Source of the DNA: Hofstenia miamia
Taxonomy: Eukaryota > Xenacoelomorpha > Acoela
Reading direction: 5' to 3'
Length of the DNA: 64,000 nt
Assembly (NCBI GenBank): GCA_004352715.1
Contig: SCFE01000007.1
Span: 1,170,115 to 1,234,114 of the forward strand
The notes under the pieces were generated by a model. The model did no database searches, was not told where the DNA came from, and saw only the letters and a list, made by a program, of their open reading frames with translations. The translations under genes were made by a program, and so were the position numbers. Of this stretch, positions 37,025-51,029 are shown piece after piece (within the stretch, counting starts at the first letter, position 1; each line of letters begins with the position of its first letter).

Positions 37025-38900
37025 CCATTAGAGTGTATTGCCACATATATTGACAATATTTTAGTAGCATCAAAAACCATTGACAAACATATTAATAAGC
37101 TAGATAAAATATTAAACTTATTAAAACAGTCTGGTTAAAAAATCAACAGCAAAAAATGTAAATTACTTCAAAAATCTGTAATTTTCTTAGGTCAGAAAAA
37201 TTCAACACAATAAAATTTGTTAGAAAGAAGATGCCCAAGGCACAATAGACAAAATCAGACCTCCAAATAATAAAAAAGATCTACAACACATCTTAGGTTT
37301 CCTTAATTACTTCCAAGCTTTTATACCTAATATATCTGACAAGACTAATCATATGTCCTACTTACTAAAAAACAAAATAGCTTTTGAATTGTCATGGCAA
37401 CATCAAACCAAATTAGATAAGTTAAAAGTTGAATTAACAAAATTACCAAGTCTCAATACACCTGATTTCTCAAAGGAATTCATTTTTGATTGTGATGCTA
37501 GTTCTTTTGCCATAGGTGCAACATTAGTCCATTTCATAAACAGAATCAAATTGCCTATACTATTCTTTAGAGAGAACTAAAACCAACAGAACTCAATTAT
37601 AGATCAACAAAATCAAAATGTTTGCTCTTGTTGAAATTCTTCAGAAATTTTGTTATTTTCTATTAGGACAACCACATTTTACATTTCTCATCAGTAACTC
37701 TGTCTTCAGTTGGCTTAAAAAATTTACAGGTGACTGCTTCAACATAATAGCTCATTGGATTGAATGCTTAACAAATTTCAACTTCACCATTGTTTACTCT
37801 AAAGGGAAACAACATACTAATGCTGATTTAATGACAGCTCTTCCTCAATACCATTTTACTGATTCAAAACAAATAAGGTCCCATTATCCTTTATCTCAAA
37901 ATCAACATGTGACAACCTTCCAGTTGTCAATACTGATAGACAAGATCACCTGATAGTGCCTATTCAGCTTAAAGAAGAAATATCTGAGGACAAAATAATA
38001 AAACACCAGAAAAACAATATGCAATTAATACAAATAATTATCAAAATAAAACAACCTAATACACAATTAAATAAAACATTGTCTAAACATTTTAAGTCAT
38101 ACAATTTGCAACTTACAACAAACAGGCTTCTCTTTTGTAGTTGATTAATCTCACAACTGCATAGTGCTTCCTGAATATTATCAGAGAGAGATAACATGGA
38201 AATTCCATGAGCATTTCCACATTGGTGTGATCCAAACCAAGAACACATTAAACACAGCTTATTTGCCTCAGCCTTTGATCAATAGTATATGATGTAATAT
38301 ATAAATGTAAAACATAAGTTCTTAATAATACTGCACACTTTCCTTTACTAATTCATAGCTGTCAATGTATATTTCAAGATCAAATGTACAAACTTATTTC
38401 AGAAAATCATACTCCCAATACTATAAACAACATTCACATTTTGTTTTTTATTCACAGTAAATTAACACTCTAAGGGAAGTCAACAACATTTGGGAATCAA
38501 CTAAAGCTGATTGATAAACCAATAATGTCTGGCCAGTGCTTACAATAACATCTTCTTTACAGACATACCATTATTCAGTAGAACAATTACTAACTATGAT
38601 TCAACACTCTCTAGAAGTCTCTGATCATACTGATTTCTGGTCAATGCTTTACAAAAAACCATGTACTCCCAATGTCAATGCATGTTCAGCACTATGGTTG
38701 ATTTCTATATGTCTTACTGAGTATTCAACAATAACCTTACATCTTTCAAAAAGTAAGAGAGAACAGTTCAGAAAAAGCAAATTTCACAAAATAGCTATCC
38801 TTCCTATCTCTGCTAAACTAAAAAAATTGGCTTATATTTGGCCCTTTGCTTTTAATGTCACCACCAACAAAAAATACAAAGCTCACTACAAAATTTGAAA
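37025..38900 (+). pseudogene. Ty3/gypsy-type retrotransposon pol (RT, RNase H, integrase zinc finger), decayed
   Basis: TYIDNILVASKTIDKHINKL (about 37040-37100) is the RT catalytic box. YVDD is changed to YIDN, so the second metal-binding Asp is lost. KINSKKCKLL and IFLG follow. 37353-37580 contains the connection and RNase H start (LPSLNTPDFSKEF, FDCDASSFAIGATLVH). 37618-37860 holds IAHWIECLTNFNFTIVYSKG and HTNADLMTALP, a gypsy RNase H end (usually K.N..AD.LSR). Around 38150-38320 a frame with YYQREITWKFHEHFHIGV and CKT is the integrase H2C2 zinc finger. No clear DDE core follows; 38536-38898 is open but not recognisable. No paired LTRs were found. Confidence 0.75.
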
Positions 38901-40912
38901 ATATTACAGTTGAATAATTAATTTTGAAAACCCATTGCGAACTCTACTTATTACTCTTATCAGCAAAAAACTTACAATAGCATCTCAAGATGGGCATATT
39001 GTTTCTGAAAACATATGAAAATACATGTGGGGACCCACCAGCAAACCAAAATATGTAATGTTCGCTGATGAATTCTCTCCTCTATCAACTACACATTTAC
39101 AGATTGAATTCCTCATTCTACAAATGCCTACTATAAAAAATCACAATGATGTCTATTAGTGATTAAAAATGAAATTCTCTGTAATTATCATAATAAACAC
39201 TATCCCTAATGCTCCTGCAGTAAAATACAATCATTGATTAAATAAAGGAAAGATAGCAAAGAAAGAATTCAAATTGAAATAATTGAACTACAATAACAGT
39301 CAATCACTGAGTTGTAGACACAAGTATCATTACTCAATTCAACACAATTAATACTAACACCCTGTCATCAACAGCAAGTGATTCTAATAATATAGAGAAA
39401 CTTGAACTAAACATCAGCTTAAAGAAATTTAGTTGGGTTTAAACTGAACTAACTATCTAACTAGAATAACTATTACTGAACCAGCAGAAGCTACTACTGT
39501 ACCATAACAATTTTCTACAATTAAGGAACCTGATTCTTTAGCACTAATCAAAATATTATTGGTTGGTTGAAAAATCAAATCACTACTTTGCTCAAACCTC
39601 ACTCAACTAGCATTCAATGTGGAGTGTATGTCTTCAAAACTATGAACTTCTGTAGAAAACATCACAGTTTTGTAAAGATTTACCTTCCAATTCCCAATGG
39701 GAGCACATAATTCACAAACAAGTGAACTATTCTATGAATATTACACAAACAAACCAAATGTCACTTAAAGACTGCATTACTACTGAAAATAACTACTGCA
39801 TTTGTTCACCCTTGATACATACTGCTGTGATACAACCATCATGGAGATCTAAACACTGAGAGAATCAACATGTTAGTATTCTACTCACAGATCAGGAACA
39901 GTACATTAACAACATTGACAACTTAATCAAAACAATCAACTCTGACAAATATAAACAGTCTAAATCTAAATTAATTAAGGAAGATGATGCCTCTCATCTC
40001 TGCTGCAATGGTCATGTCCCATTGAAGCATGTATTCCACAAAGGAAAACATATCTCAGAGCAAATTGATTACATAAAATCAAGCACTTCCAAACTACCAA
40101 ATTGAACTCTAATTCTATTTTTTGAAGTTGTTGATATTATGTGGTCTAACCTAATTCAGGAGACACTCCAATACTACAATATCTCTAAGAGAATCAAGAT
40201 AATCACAATGATGAGAGCTAAAATTTCTGCCAAACAAAAAATAATGGAAGAAATTGTTTCAAGCAATATTTCTATATTTTTCAAAGAAATTAGGAACCAT
40301 TCAAATCTGCATAGTTTCTTTAAGTTCTTTTACCTAAGTACAATAATCACAGAGGATGAAACCTACACATCAGACATTGATACAAAAATGGCATTGTTCA
40401 TTGCTATTAAAGGATTCAGATTACATCTAAAATTTTTTACATTGTTAACACTTAAAAGTCTTTTAATTCAATATTAATCTCAAATTGAATGGAAAACTGC
40501 AAGTTCTATGATTTTGCAAAACACCTCAGTACTCAACTGGAAGCTCTTTGCTATGTGACATGTGTCACTAAATACTCTGATATTCTTTCATGGAAAAAGA
40601 CACCCAATCTTTAATAGAACCAGAAAAAGTTATACTGGAAAACTAAAATCTATAGCCTAGTTTGTGGTGGGTATGTGGCATAATGACATTTGTGGAACTT
40701 TCATTATCATTAGTTATTGCAATTTCAATATCAATCTTACAAATGTATTTCAATTGTAATTTGGAGCAAAGAAACAGTACTATTTATATTTTAGTTAAAA
40801 TTTCTGCTAATTTTGAAATTGTGGTAAAATTGTAGCAGAAACTGATTTTGTATCTGGTAGCTGTTTGCCTATATTTTCTACAGTATGATTAGTTTACTGA
40901 TACTTGTTAATT

Positions 40913-40943
<31 letters not shown>

Positions 40944-41570
40944 CAACTATTGTTCATTCAATTCTCTTCAGTTCATTCACAGTAAATTCATTTTACTTTT
41001 ATTTTCTTTGACTTATTCTTTTTTTAAAATATGTGTTTCTAATTCTCTAACCTTGTTGTTAAGGGCACCCAGACTGTGGACAAATTGACTGGCATGTCCT
41101 TTTAACTAGGTTAGGTGTACAGCTAGAGCTTTTATACTGCTTGTTATTCATAATGAAAATCATTATTAATGCTTTTACCTAAATTCCATGAGATGAGAAA
41201 TGCATTTAGCTTAGGGTATTTTACTTAGCACTTAAGTTCACCACTGGCACCCAAGAGTTAAGCTTCTTATTTCTTAATCAAATTAGAGCTCTAATCTTAT
41301 ATGACTCTTCTAAAAGGTTATCTGTATTGGGTAAGGCCAAGTGTGGCCACTCTTCCCTAACACAATCTCCTGTTTACTTTAAACTTTTATTGGGATTGGG
41401 TATAATAGCAGGAGGAGTTAGTCAATAATTTGTAGCATCAGCCCATCCACATATCAACTTGAAACCTTCAATAGCATAGATTAGTAGGAATGCATACTGA
41501 TTTCTCACCAATGCCACAATGTGCTTAATGTACAATTCTGTTGTAAATAAAACACAACCAATAACATATT
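38901..41570. other. Probable retrotransposon tail without identifiable domains
   Basis: Broken frames, such as 40139-40477 on +, show no recognised domain but keep the A-rich composition of the gypsy relic before them. About 41030-41560 has a different, more mixed composition and ends in AATAAAACAC. A 3' LTR is possible, but no matching 5' copy exists in the window. An (AT)n run is at 40917-40942. Confidence 0.3.
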
Positions 41571-44500
41571 AACATATTTTTCAATGAAAGGTAAAGAGAT
41601 GAACAACATGTAGTGCAACACTAACACATTTGTTGCACTAGACATGTAATTAAAAGTTTGTAATTTATCATGGTTGCATTTTTTTTATTAATCAACATTG
41701 ATGATATAATCATCTTTTAGGTTGGATTAGTTATCAGCATTCACTCATCAAACAAAGTGGATTTATAGTTATAGCAAAACTGCATATCATATAATTCATT
41801 GCTCATTTCTGTAAAGATTACAGTTTAATAGTTTCACTGCTATCTCCATTTTGATGTCAAAATACAGAATCCAGTTTAAATGTTAAATCACCTCTTGTAT
41901 TGTCAATTTGAGATGTAGCTGATTATGAGCATTTAGATAATTTTTCTCACAATAATCTATTAATAAGAAGAGAACTAAACTCTGCTAAGAATTTATTGAA
42001 AATATTCTGACATAGTTTCTCTCAATAATTTACAGGTATACTAATATCACTTACAGGTCTAAGAATTCCCTTTTTGTTTGATCTGACAATCACATAATTT
42101 CAAATTAATCTTTTAGCTCACATTGGGCAAAAGTCAAGCAATTAAGTTTCAGCTCAATACTTCTTTGTCATATCATTTTTTGACCAGTTTTTCAACAAAA
42201 TTTATCATAAATTTACAACTAAAATTTTCTAAATATAATTTTAATTGAAATTGCCTTTATGCTTGCATTCTGTGACAGTATTCTAATATAAGCAATTCAA
42301 ATCTAAAATAACTAATAATTATACTAAACAGTTAACTACATGTATAAATATACATGAGATTTTATGTACAAACACAAAAGTTTGTCAAGATTGAAACTTC
42401 AAAAAAAATAAATAATACATTGCACCAAGAGGGTGATATTCTAACAAACACAATATATGCAAGTCTGAAAGACTAAAGCAATTGGGTAGAACCATACACT
42501 AGAGGTAGGGTTCTTAATTATAATGATTATTTACTTGATAATGGTAAAATCTGAAATTTCCAAAATTGAAAGGGTTGTAGATGATACATCATTAATTGAG
42601 AAAAATTATTTGGTTTCAAAATTACTTGTGGTATTACAAAGTGCCAAATCTTGATGTAACTAAATAGAAAAGCATATTCAACTTGAAAAAGCTTGTAAAA
42701 ATACAAATGTATGCAAACCCACTAGTGGGAATTAGATATTAACAATACATTCAAAAGTTCAAAGTAAAAAACAGCTTAAAGAGGGACTTATCCACCAAAA
42801 GTCTGAAGGTGAACCCCAAACAGTGACTATACAGTAGGAATGAAACAAAGCAAAGTATAGAGAGACAGAAGTTCTTTCAGCACTGGAGAAAAACCTTTGT
42901 AGATGCACCTTAACAACCCTTATGCATCCAGCATTGACAATTTGATTTCTGTATCTGGCATGATGCCATTTAAAAGTAGAACACCACAGTTAATAGCCTG
43001 TTACAACTCATGTTACTAATTCACAATCACTAATGTTGGTTAAGGTTAGGGTTAGGGTTACTGATTAGCTTTGATTCATACAAATTTTAGATTTGTAAAG
43101 GCATTGAAAATATTAAATGATGTTGTCACACTATAATCTCCCAAAGAAATTATCTGCAAATAATATAGCTTATGCAAATGAAAAAATGATACTGGTGCAT
43201 AAAACTTTTGAATTTAATGTATCCCCATTGTCTTTTGTATTGCAAAGCATTTTTCTTGAATTTCATGTATAAAATAATGCAACAAAATGATATATTGAAG
43301 TTTCATTATTATTAATGGCAAATAAAGTTTGGTATTCAGAGAGATTACTTTTCAATTTCAATTTCAGAAGACTGCTAAATATTTATTTGATGAAAAAATC
43401 ATCTATTGCATTTATTTCAAATCATTTGGTGGCAATTAGAAATTTTAGCAATCTAAGTTAATTCAAAATGTATATTAATTCAATTATATAATTCAATTCC
43501 ATTCAAATTGCATTTCCCATATTCTACAAATTTGATGACATCAGATACATATTTGAAATAAAAAAGGAGAAAGTGGTGCAAACTTTTAATACTACCACAC
43601 TTACTTTGCTACTAGCCACAAAATATTACACCAAGGAAATTAAAATTCCACTATAGCATAGGCTTTAAGTACCTTAGTCTTGTAACTTTCTTTATCAATG
43701 GGAAATGAAATTTATTTGTCTTTAAAAACTCAGAATTTTACCAAATATAAAAAAACAAAATTGACTCAGACTTTTCTGCAAAGAAATTCTTTACTCTAAT
43801 GTGAAACATAAGAATACTAATTTGAACTGTGTAACTGAAATTTGTTTTATGATCCTTGACATGAACTGCCTATGTTGTAAATGACTTAATCTTGAAGTTT
43901 GGTACTTTTTGCAAACAATTGCAATTGCTTTGTTAAAATCAACAATGAAATTTGCCTAAATTTTAACATGAATATTGCATACAAATCAATACTACAAGAT
44001 ATGACATTAGATTTGTATATCTTGATTCTTTCTTACTTGTAATTTCACTTGATTATTTAAGCATTATGTTCAGTCTCATAAAATGAATGTGTATGATTAA
44101 TTTGATATATATATATATATATATATATGTGTGTTTGCGTAAATTTTGGTACTCTTGATATTGTGCATTATTCATTATTATTTAAGCAAATTCAAGCAGC
44201 ACAATTTGCATAATCAGTTTTAGGAAATAGATTGTTTGTTGTAAGCAAATCATTGATGGCAGATATTACAAACCAAGCTTGCATGATGTAGTCATAATGC
44301 AATCTTTTTGTCATATATAATAATACTGAACAAAAATTGTAAACATAGGGCATAACCAGGATTTAAAAATCAATATCAAATTTATTTTAACTTAATTTGA
44401 TCTTTTTGCTTTGGGTTTGAACAAAGGATCCTTTGAAGGAGATTCTGAATTCAATTAAATCCTTCCATGTTCTGAAAATTACTAAAATTTCTAAACCTAT

Positions 44501-45824
44501 TGAAATAGAAACTGAATTTTAAAATAATATATTTCCAAAAACAGTTTCATGTGATTTTTTAACTTAAGTTGAATTCAAGTATTAATGAATTTTCTACTGA
44601 GTATCTTCAATTATGATTTCTTGCAATAAAAATCAAGCTTAAGTTTCTAAAATACAAATTAGTCAAAACTTTGAACACAACACAATATTTATATATTCAA
44701 ATTGCAAGATATTTGGATTTTCTTAGGTCAATATATATTACATAATATAGATATTTTTTCTTAAACATATGCTTGCAAAGCAGAGATAGCCATTGAAGAA
44801 GTGTACCAGAAACACATTACAATCAGTAATTTTATTGAGTGTCAATCATTATAAAGAAATGATTCATAATTTCTGCAGCAATGAAGCATTATAAAACTAT
44901 GTTGAATAGCATGGTACAACAAGCTTTTTTATATGTATCAAAAGTATGATGATAGTTATAATACACAAGTACTGAAAGTGTGTCAAAGTTTTGTTCTATG
45001 CACTATGAATTTCATCCCTATAAATTTTAAGTGAAGATTTTTTTGGGATTGACTTTAGATAAGCTTATGGATAAAATTCTTACAAACTTTATTATTTCAT
45101 TGAAATATTTGTAATATAGCTCACTGATGCTTGCAATACCATTTAGATTATGCAATGAGAAATTGTCAAGATTGGAAATCTTCTATTAACATATTTTTCC
45201 TTGCAGTTGCTTACAAATATATTAATAAGTATTCAAAATATGAACTGCGCAAAATTGTACTAACTTCTTAATACTCTTTAAAAGGAATAAAAATGCCTAT
45301 CCTAACATGCATAACTTTTACTCTCTTTACATAGAGCAATTTTGATATTGCTAATATGACGAAATTACTCAAAAGTAATTTTTTCTTTACGTTAAAATAC
45401 TGTTTCTGAAATTTTATTTCACAACGTAATATTAATTTTCTATAATATGTTATATCGCCTTTAATTGCTACCTGCAATTGTGAATACTACTAAGCTAGTA
45501 AGTATATATACGTGAATTACTTTTTGGTTTTAGTTGGCTACTTTGCTAGTTGTAAAGTATAATTTTAGAAAATATCAATTTGCTTGAACTTATCTTTATC
45601 TGTTTGTATATGGGTATTTGTTTTATTCCATTTAGATTAAGATTATGATGTGGCAAATTTTTAATGTTATTGTAAATTTTACTAGCCTGCACTTGGCAGT
45701 TTATTTTTTGATTTATCTAAATGCTCAATAAAATCAACACTTTAATCTTTATCTGGTTTCATTGGTATTTTTGTAGCAAGCTATTATTAAATTTATTTTC
45801 CGTGCTTTCTAACTTCTTTTTCAT

Positions 45825-45870
<46 letters not shown>

Positions 45871-46520
45871 ACTCAGAGATCTGTTTAATGCTTTTTGATA
45901 TATTTAGAGTTGCTTTAGTTTAAAGTGCTTAAGTCTATGCGTTTAACTCTCCCTTGGCTATACATAGGCTTTCTAAATTTTTACCTCGAAATTTATAATT
46001 ACGTTAAGATACTTTATAATTATTTTCCAAGATAACGTGTAGTAATACTGGTACTGTGCAACTAGTTGATTTGTAAATAAAACTGCTTAACTTTAGTTTC
46101 TATTAGAAATATTTCTACATTTACATAATGTTGCATATATGCAATATTTTGTTAAATTACTTAATATTCCTATAAACCATGACATTTTGCGATCTTCAAA
46201 GGGTTGCTGACTTTATCATTCTCAGCTATAAAAATAAATTTGCGAACATTTACCATTTGACGTATTACAAAAAATCGTTAATTTTGATTACTTCCAATGG
46301 ATTTCAATATTTACAGACAGCTGCGAACCTCCGGCTAATTTTTCTTTAAATTTAAGTAAATTCGTATTTTTAAAAATTGTTAGTATAGTCCGCTTTACAT
46401 ATTTAAATACGTTCAAATTTCAAGAATTTATAGTGCATTCAAATTTTGAATTTTGTAAGTTTAATGTTATAATAATTTAACAAGAGTATAATGCAAATCG
46501 AAATTAATCAAATGAGCAAA
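41571..46520. other. Long non-coding stretch
   Basis: No coding potential recognised. It contains a short telomere-like run at 43038-43060 and (AT)n tracts at 44105-44128 and 45827-45868. The frame 45268-45477 (-) has no recognisable motif. Confidence 0.5.
43038..43060. repeat. Short interstitial telomere-like TTAGGG run
   Basis: GGTTAAGGTTAGGGTTAGGG and three further bases form about three to four units of the TTAGGG hexamer, the telomere repeat of most metazoans outside arthropods and some nematodes. It is too short to be a telomere and could be chance or a repair scar. Confidence 0.6.
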
Positions 46521-46529
46521 ATTAGTCAT

Positions 46530-48271
46530 CAGAGTTTTCAAATATTTGAACACTTACTATTTGAATTTGATTTGAACCACAATTTTATCAAATATTTGAT
46601 TTGAACTATTTGAAATATTTGAAATTTTACTATTTGATTTGATATTTGAACTTTATGAATTAAAGTATATAACAACATTTCAGTGAAATAAATGGAAGTT
46701 TTTCGACAGAAATATATTCCGTGATAAGGTTGCAGGCTTCATCCGTGTTTGTAAAAAATTTTGCTGCAGCCGCCCCAAACTAAACAACCGCTCCGGATCA
46801 GTACTTCCTGGCACAAAATTGCGAAGCATGGACATTATATCAAAATTATCCACATCGAGAGTGTTTTCTTTTGTGTTAACGTCATTCATGAATTCATCCA
46901 AGGTTGGAATTTCAACGTCTGCATATCCAAGAGTTCTATGCGTTTCGTCAGCAATAACAATGAGAATATTTTCTTGGAATCTCATTTTGCAAAATTGTAG
47001 AACTGACCTCTCTCGTACAGTAAGGCATCTACTACCGCATTCCCATTAACATGCTTTCGCATAACAGCCCGAATCGGTTCAGAAAAATGCTTGGCAGCAC
47101 TTGCAAATCTCTTCAAATAATTTATCACTCCGATGGCTGTTTTCGCATCCGACTTCTTGTCTGCAATTTCAATGTGCAATCATGGAGTGGGTGTAGACTT
47201 GTAACCAAATTCTCAAGGGCGTCCCACTTAAAATGGGCCAATGTCTCGTCGTCAATCATCAAATACACTTTTAAATCAAGAAACCTTTTCAACATAGCGT
47301 ACAATGAATTCCATCTCGTCTCACATTCCAAAACCAATTTTAAGGGCTCTTTTCCAGCTGCCATTTTTAATGATGATCGAACAATTTTTGCCACAACATC
47401 ACGAACAATTTCAATAACCTCAGCAAACTGACCTAGTTCAACTTCGTCACCAGTTAACTCATCTGTATGCACCTTTGTTATTTCATCGCATTGGTAAACA
47501 AATTTCTTTACCATCAAATTAATCACTTGTCATATAAGATGCACATAATATCAGTTTCTGACCTTTTGCGAATTAATGTCTTAATGTTTTCAACTTGTCG
47601 GTGGTATTCGCTTTCTAAATAATCTGTTAGAGTGTCATAAGTAACCGACCAAATGATAATCATTTATAAAACGATTGAAGTGTAACAGAAGACACGACAC
47701 GGTCCATTGGAATATAGTCTTCATAGACCAATCGTGCGGCGTCTTCCAGTCCATTCAATTTCTCCCGTCGTTTGAAATGCAAGGTTTCTTGGGATTTAAA
47801 CATTTGGCTATTGCTTTTTCTATCCTTACATCGTGTTAGCGTTGAGGTACCATGATTCGTTGCAGTTAATATTGTTTGACATTTTATGCATTTTCGTTTG
47901 TACGTTTTCCGACCGTTCTGCTATCCAACTAGAAAATGCTGATAAATTGTACTTCGCAAATCTTTTTGGACACGCCATTCAATTTTGATGGACGAAGTAT
48001 TCATATTACTCTAAAATTTATCATTTATATATAACTAGTTTAACAATATATCAAAGATATTAGGAACAAAATTAAAGAATTTTAGACATATTCAGAATGT
48101 AAAATTTCTTGCTAAAATTAGTTAGAATTGGAAAACTCTTCAAGTATTTGAACTTCAAATATTTGAATATTTGAAATCCTGAAAAATTGCAATTATTTGA
48201 TTTGATATTTTAACGAGTCTTCAAATATTTGTTTCAAATATCAAATATTTGAAGTTTATTTGAGAACCCTG
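46530..48271 (-). mobile_element. hAT element, 1742 bp, perfect 8-bp TSD
   Basis: TTAGTCAT lies immediately outside both ends (46522-46529 and 48272-48279). The left end CAGAGTTTTCAAATATTTG and the reverse complement of the right end, CAGGGTTCTCAAATAAAC, form the terminal inverted repeat. Subterminal zones are packed with CAAATATTTG-type palindromes (46540-46640 and 48140-48255). The interior encodes a broken hAT transposase on the minus strand. Boundaries are firm. Confidence 0.95.
46690..47985 (-). pseudogene. hAT transposase with BED zinc finger, inactivated
   Basis: Near the N-terminus (about 47990-47790) two frames are mixed: FAKYNLSAFSSWI, then CIKCQTILTATNHGTSTLTR, a BED zinc-finger core (C..C ... 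GTS.L.R). The middle block 47526-47125 reads ETRWNSLYAMLKRFLDLKVY, a signature of hAT transposases, and AHFKWDALENLV. The C-terminal dimerisation domain spans 47179-46680. It contains SDAKTAIGVINYL, then PGSTDPERLFSLGRL and RTRMKP-like QTRMKPATLSRNIFL, as in other hAT enzymes (usually S...ER.FS..G.i....R..L.p). At least three frameshifts or stops make it dead. Confidence 0.9.
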
Positions 48272-48279
48272 TTAGTCAT

Positions 48280-50533
48280 ATTTCAAATGAAAATTCGATA
48301 TGTCACTCTCCGTAAGCGAAGCTTTAATTTTTTACGCTCCGTAAATTAAATTCTATTTGTCGCTCTCAGTAAACATTTTATTAATTCTCGCCCTCCGTAA
48401 TTTTTCAATTCCCCATTAGTTTCGAAGCTTTTTTAAAAAATCATTTAGCAGAGACGGCCCTTTTTAGCTTTGTATTGGATCTAGGTTCTTAATTCAGTAT
48501 TCTATAGTATTTCCTTCATAAGACAGTTCATTTTGCCTGGAGTATATTTGATATTGGAGAGTAGGCAATACTGTACCCAATTACAATTCAAAGACAAAAT
48601 ATTGTATTTTGGAACCTATTTGCATTTTCTGCGAAAGTATAGTGCTGCAATTGCTCTATTAAATTTAATATCATTTTTAATCTAGAGGCTATGTATAATA
48701 TTAAGTAATGCGTTTTAATATCTAATTTAAGGTTTGGGCATGCTTTAGTAGTTAATTTATTAAGTCATTTGTTCGTGAATAAGCTTTTTAACAGAATTTT
48801 AACGGATTTTATGTTTGGGAAAATAGTCATACAAAAGAGCTTTTTTATTTTCGAAGAGTTTTGTTGAGTTCATAATTTATAGTGTCGCTTTGCGTGTGTA
48901 ATTGTAGAAAAATATTTAAAGTACATAATTAAATTTTAATGAATATTCACATCGTTTTTTGTTATAAATTTTTGAATTTTAGCAGCTATTGTTGTTACGA
49001 TAATTGTATTGATAACATGATGTTTAGCAAATCTATTTAGATTTGTATAACAATTCCCATATTTTCAGAGCTAGAAATATATTTCTATTGATGATAAGAA
49101 TGAAGGATGTATTTATATACACGTGCAACTCTGCAAGGTGTTTGTAGTTGCAAAAAAAATATCCAGTGGCTGACAATGATTTTTACTAAATATATAAGGA
49201 TTCAACATCTCTTGTATATTTTGTCAATTGCTTTCTGAAATTTTACAGATAATTAACACAATCTCCCTCTTGAAGAAAGTTAGGGGAGAAAGTGTAGCTA
49301 TTACTAATACGCTGCAAAGTTTGCATTTACTTAGGTTGCGGACTGCTTAACTATTCCAAACCAATAATCAAAGTGACAAGAAACTTGCAAATTATACACA
49401 TTGAAATAATCTTAATTTTTGTGCAAATGTAGTGTTCATTAAATGAGTATAAAATCTTTACTATGCCCAGCGTCTGTACACATTGCTGGTTTTTTGCATT
49501 CTATTACATTGTATTTATATTTTGATCCAAGCACACTGTCTTTCTGACTGCTTTTAACAAAGTTTATTCTAGGCGTTTCTTATATAATATGTGAAAATTA
49601 TGTCGTTTTTTTACTAAATTTACTATTTAAGACCTAGCGCACTTCAGCTATCATTTTATGTACGTCAATAGTACAAACAAGGAGTTAAACATTATTTTCT
49701 CTGTAAAGCAAATTACTCAGTGAATAACAATATTCCTAATTTCGTGAAATTCGTTTACTAGAGCATTTGGTAAAGTACCTAAATCACATACAAATATAAA
49801 CTGCAACAAGTTATTTAAAATTTCTGCAACTCATTTTCTTCACAGCCGGCATACTGTCGCAAAGACAGTTAACGCAACTGAGGCACTTTGCATGTTTTCT
49901 TGGTCTTCTTTTACGCAATTAATGTAAAATGTTATGGTTTTTCTGTTAGCGATACGTAGGAAGGCATTCAGCCCTATTATATCATGGGGCTCTTCAAAAA
50001 CCTGGGTTTTTGAAAAATTTTTATAAAATCTTATAACTAAAACTATGTTCAACATCCTAAGAACATGACTGAATAGAGGGTGGTCTCCATTTACGTTTTA
50101 AAGTCCGACAGAGTCTTGAACCCTGAGATTTAAAATGTCTCTTACTGACATTATTCCGTTTGATTATTTGAATGAATTTGAAAAAATACGAAATTTTTAT
50201 CTATGAACAGTTAATATTTTCAAGTAATATTGGCACAACAGTACCAAATATTCTCCATTACATTGAAGTGTACTCAACAGTATATGAATCAATAAGCTAA
50301 GATTCCCAAATGTCTTCATTGGCTTCTATAACATTGTTCGAATTTCTTTAATGAAAAACAATTATAGTAGTTTGGTTGATCCACTCAATGTTTAATATTA
50401 AATGATTAGAAAGTTTTTCTTAACAATGTTCTAAATAATTACTAAATCTTATATTTGTTTTTGTTTTCACTTCTAAGTTTATGTACAGATGTACGTTCGA
50501 CCATATTTAATTTAATAGATTTATAGGTATATA
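48280..50533. other. Mostly non-coding stretch
   Basis: No gene was recognised with confidence. One exon-like frame (49840-50001, minus) is listed separately. The promoter and any 5'UTR exon of SUPT20H should lie in this region or further left, but I could not place them. Confidence 0.45.
49840..50001 (-). other. Exon-like open frame, unrecognised
   Basis: On the minus strand a good acceptor (TTTTTCAAAAACCCAG) precedes 54 residues that look protein-like in composition: VFEEPHDIIGLNAFLRIANR then TFYINCVKED and SVALTVFATVCRL. A stop follows. It could be a terminal exon of a gene on the opposite strand to SUPT20H, a transposon scrap, or chance. I recognise no family. Confidence 0.2.
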
Positions 50534-50994
50534 CATGGTGATTCATAATGACGGTATCAAAAATCAAACCCTTAAAAAAGAAACCTTAGAGGTTTTCTTG
50601 TTATTTTTTGAAAACGATGTTCCTCAAGTGGTGACCCCCTGATTGAATAATGTCATGATTCCTTTTCTTCATACTATCGACTACTTTAGTCACTTCTGAA
50701 CTTATAGATCTTATTTCAGTTACGATGATGTCCTTTAGCTCGTAAACTGTTTGGGGATTATCACGGCTATTCACTTTTATTAAGTCGTGAGAGGAAAGAT
50801 TAAATGACCTTACGGGCCATTGAACTTCATTAGTACCTGTATCCATTGTTTTTTATTTTTTTCTTCATTTTTCAAACTTATAACGTTAGCCTTAGCATGA
50901 ATTTCAGGATTTATATGCCGCATAGTGTTTTAAAATCGGTTGAATAGATGTTTAGTAATTTATTTTTTTGTTTTCGTCATTATGAATCACCCTG
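50534..50994 (-). mobile_element. Internally deleted mariner-like element, 461 bp, TA target duplication
   Basis: The left end CATGGTGATTCATAATGACG and the reverse complement of the right end, CAGGGTGATTCATAATGACG, match at 19 of 20 positions. Each end is flanked by TA (50532-50533 and 50995-50996), the Tc1/mariner target. The interior keeps only the C-terminal third of a transposase on the minus strand. The right end lies 47 bases before the first base of the SUPT20H coding exon. Confidence 0.9.
50601..50846 (-). pseudogene. mariner-like transposase C-terminal remnant
   Basis: The frame reads VQWPVRSFNLSSHDLIKVNS. This corresponds to the WP.RSPDL...DFFLWG block around the third catalytic acidic residue, with the FFLWG part lost. 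ELKDIIVTEIRSI and IQSGGHHLRNIVFKK follow; these enzymes usually end ...GGHfE.ll. The upstream catalytic domain is deleted, so it cannot be active. Confidence 0.78.
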
Positions 50995-51029
50995 TATTTG
51001 TATCATAAATGTTTTCAATTTGCATGAAT

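Noticed and set aside
40139-40477. 112-codon frame considered as an envelope gene of the gypsy relic
   Set aside because: No signal peptide, transmembrane segment or fusion motif; cannot be supported.
41030-41560. Possible 3' LTR of the gypsy relic
   Set aside because: No second copy in the window and no TG...CA ends with a target duplication.
43038-43060. TTAGGG run as a true telomere or subtelomere
   Set aside because: Only three to four units, within ordinary sequence on both sides.
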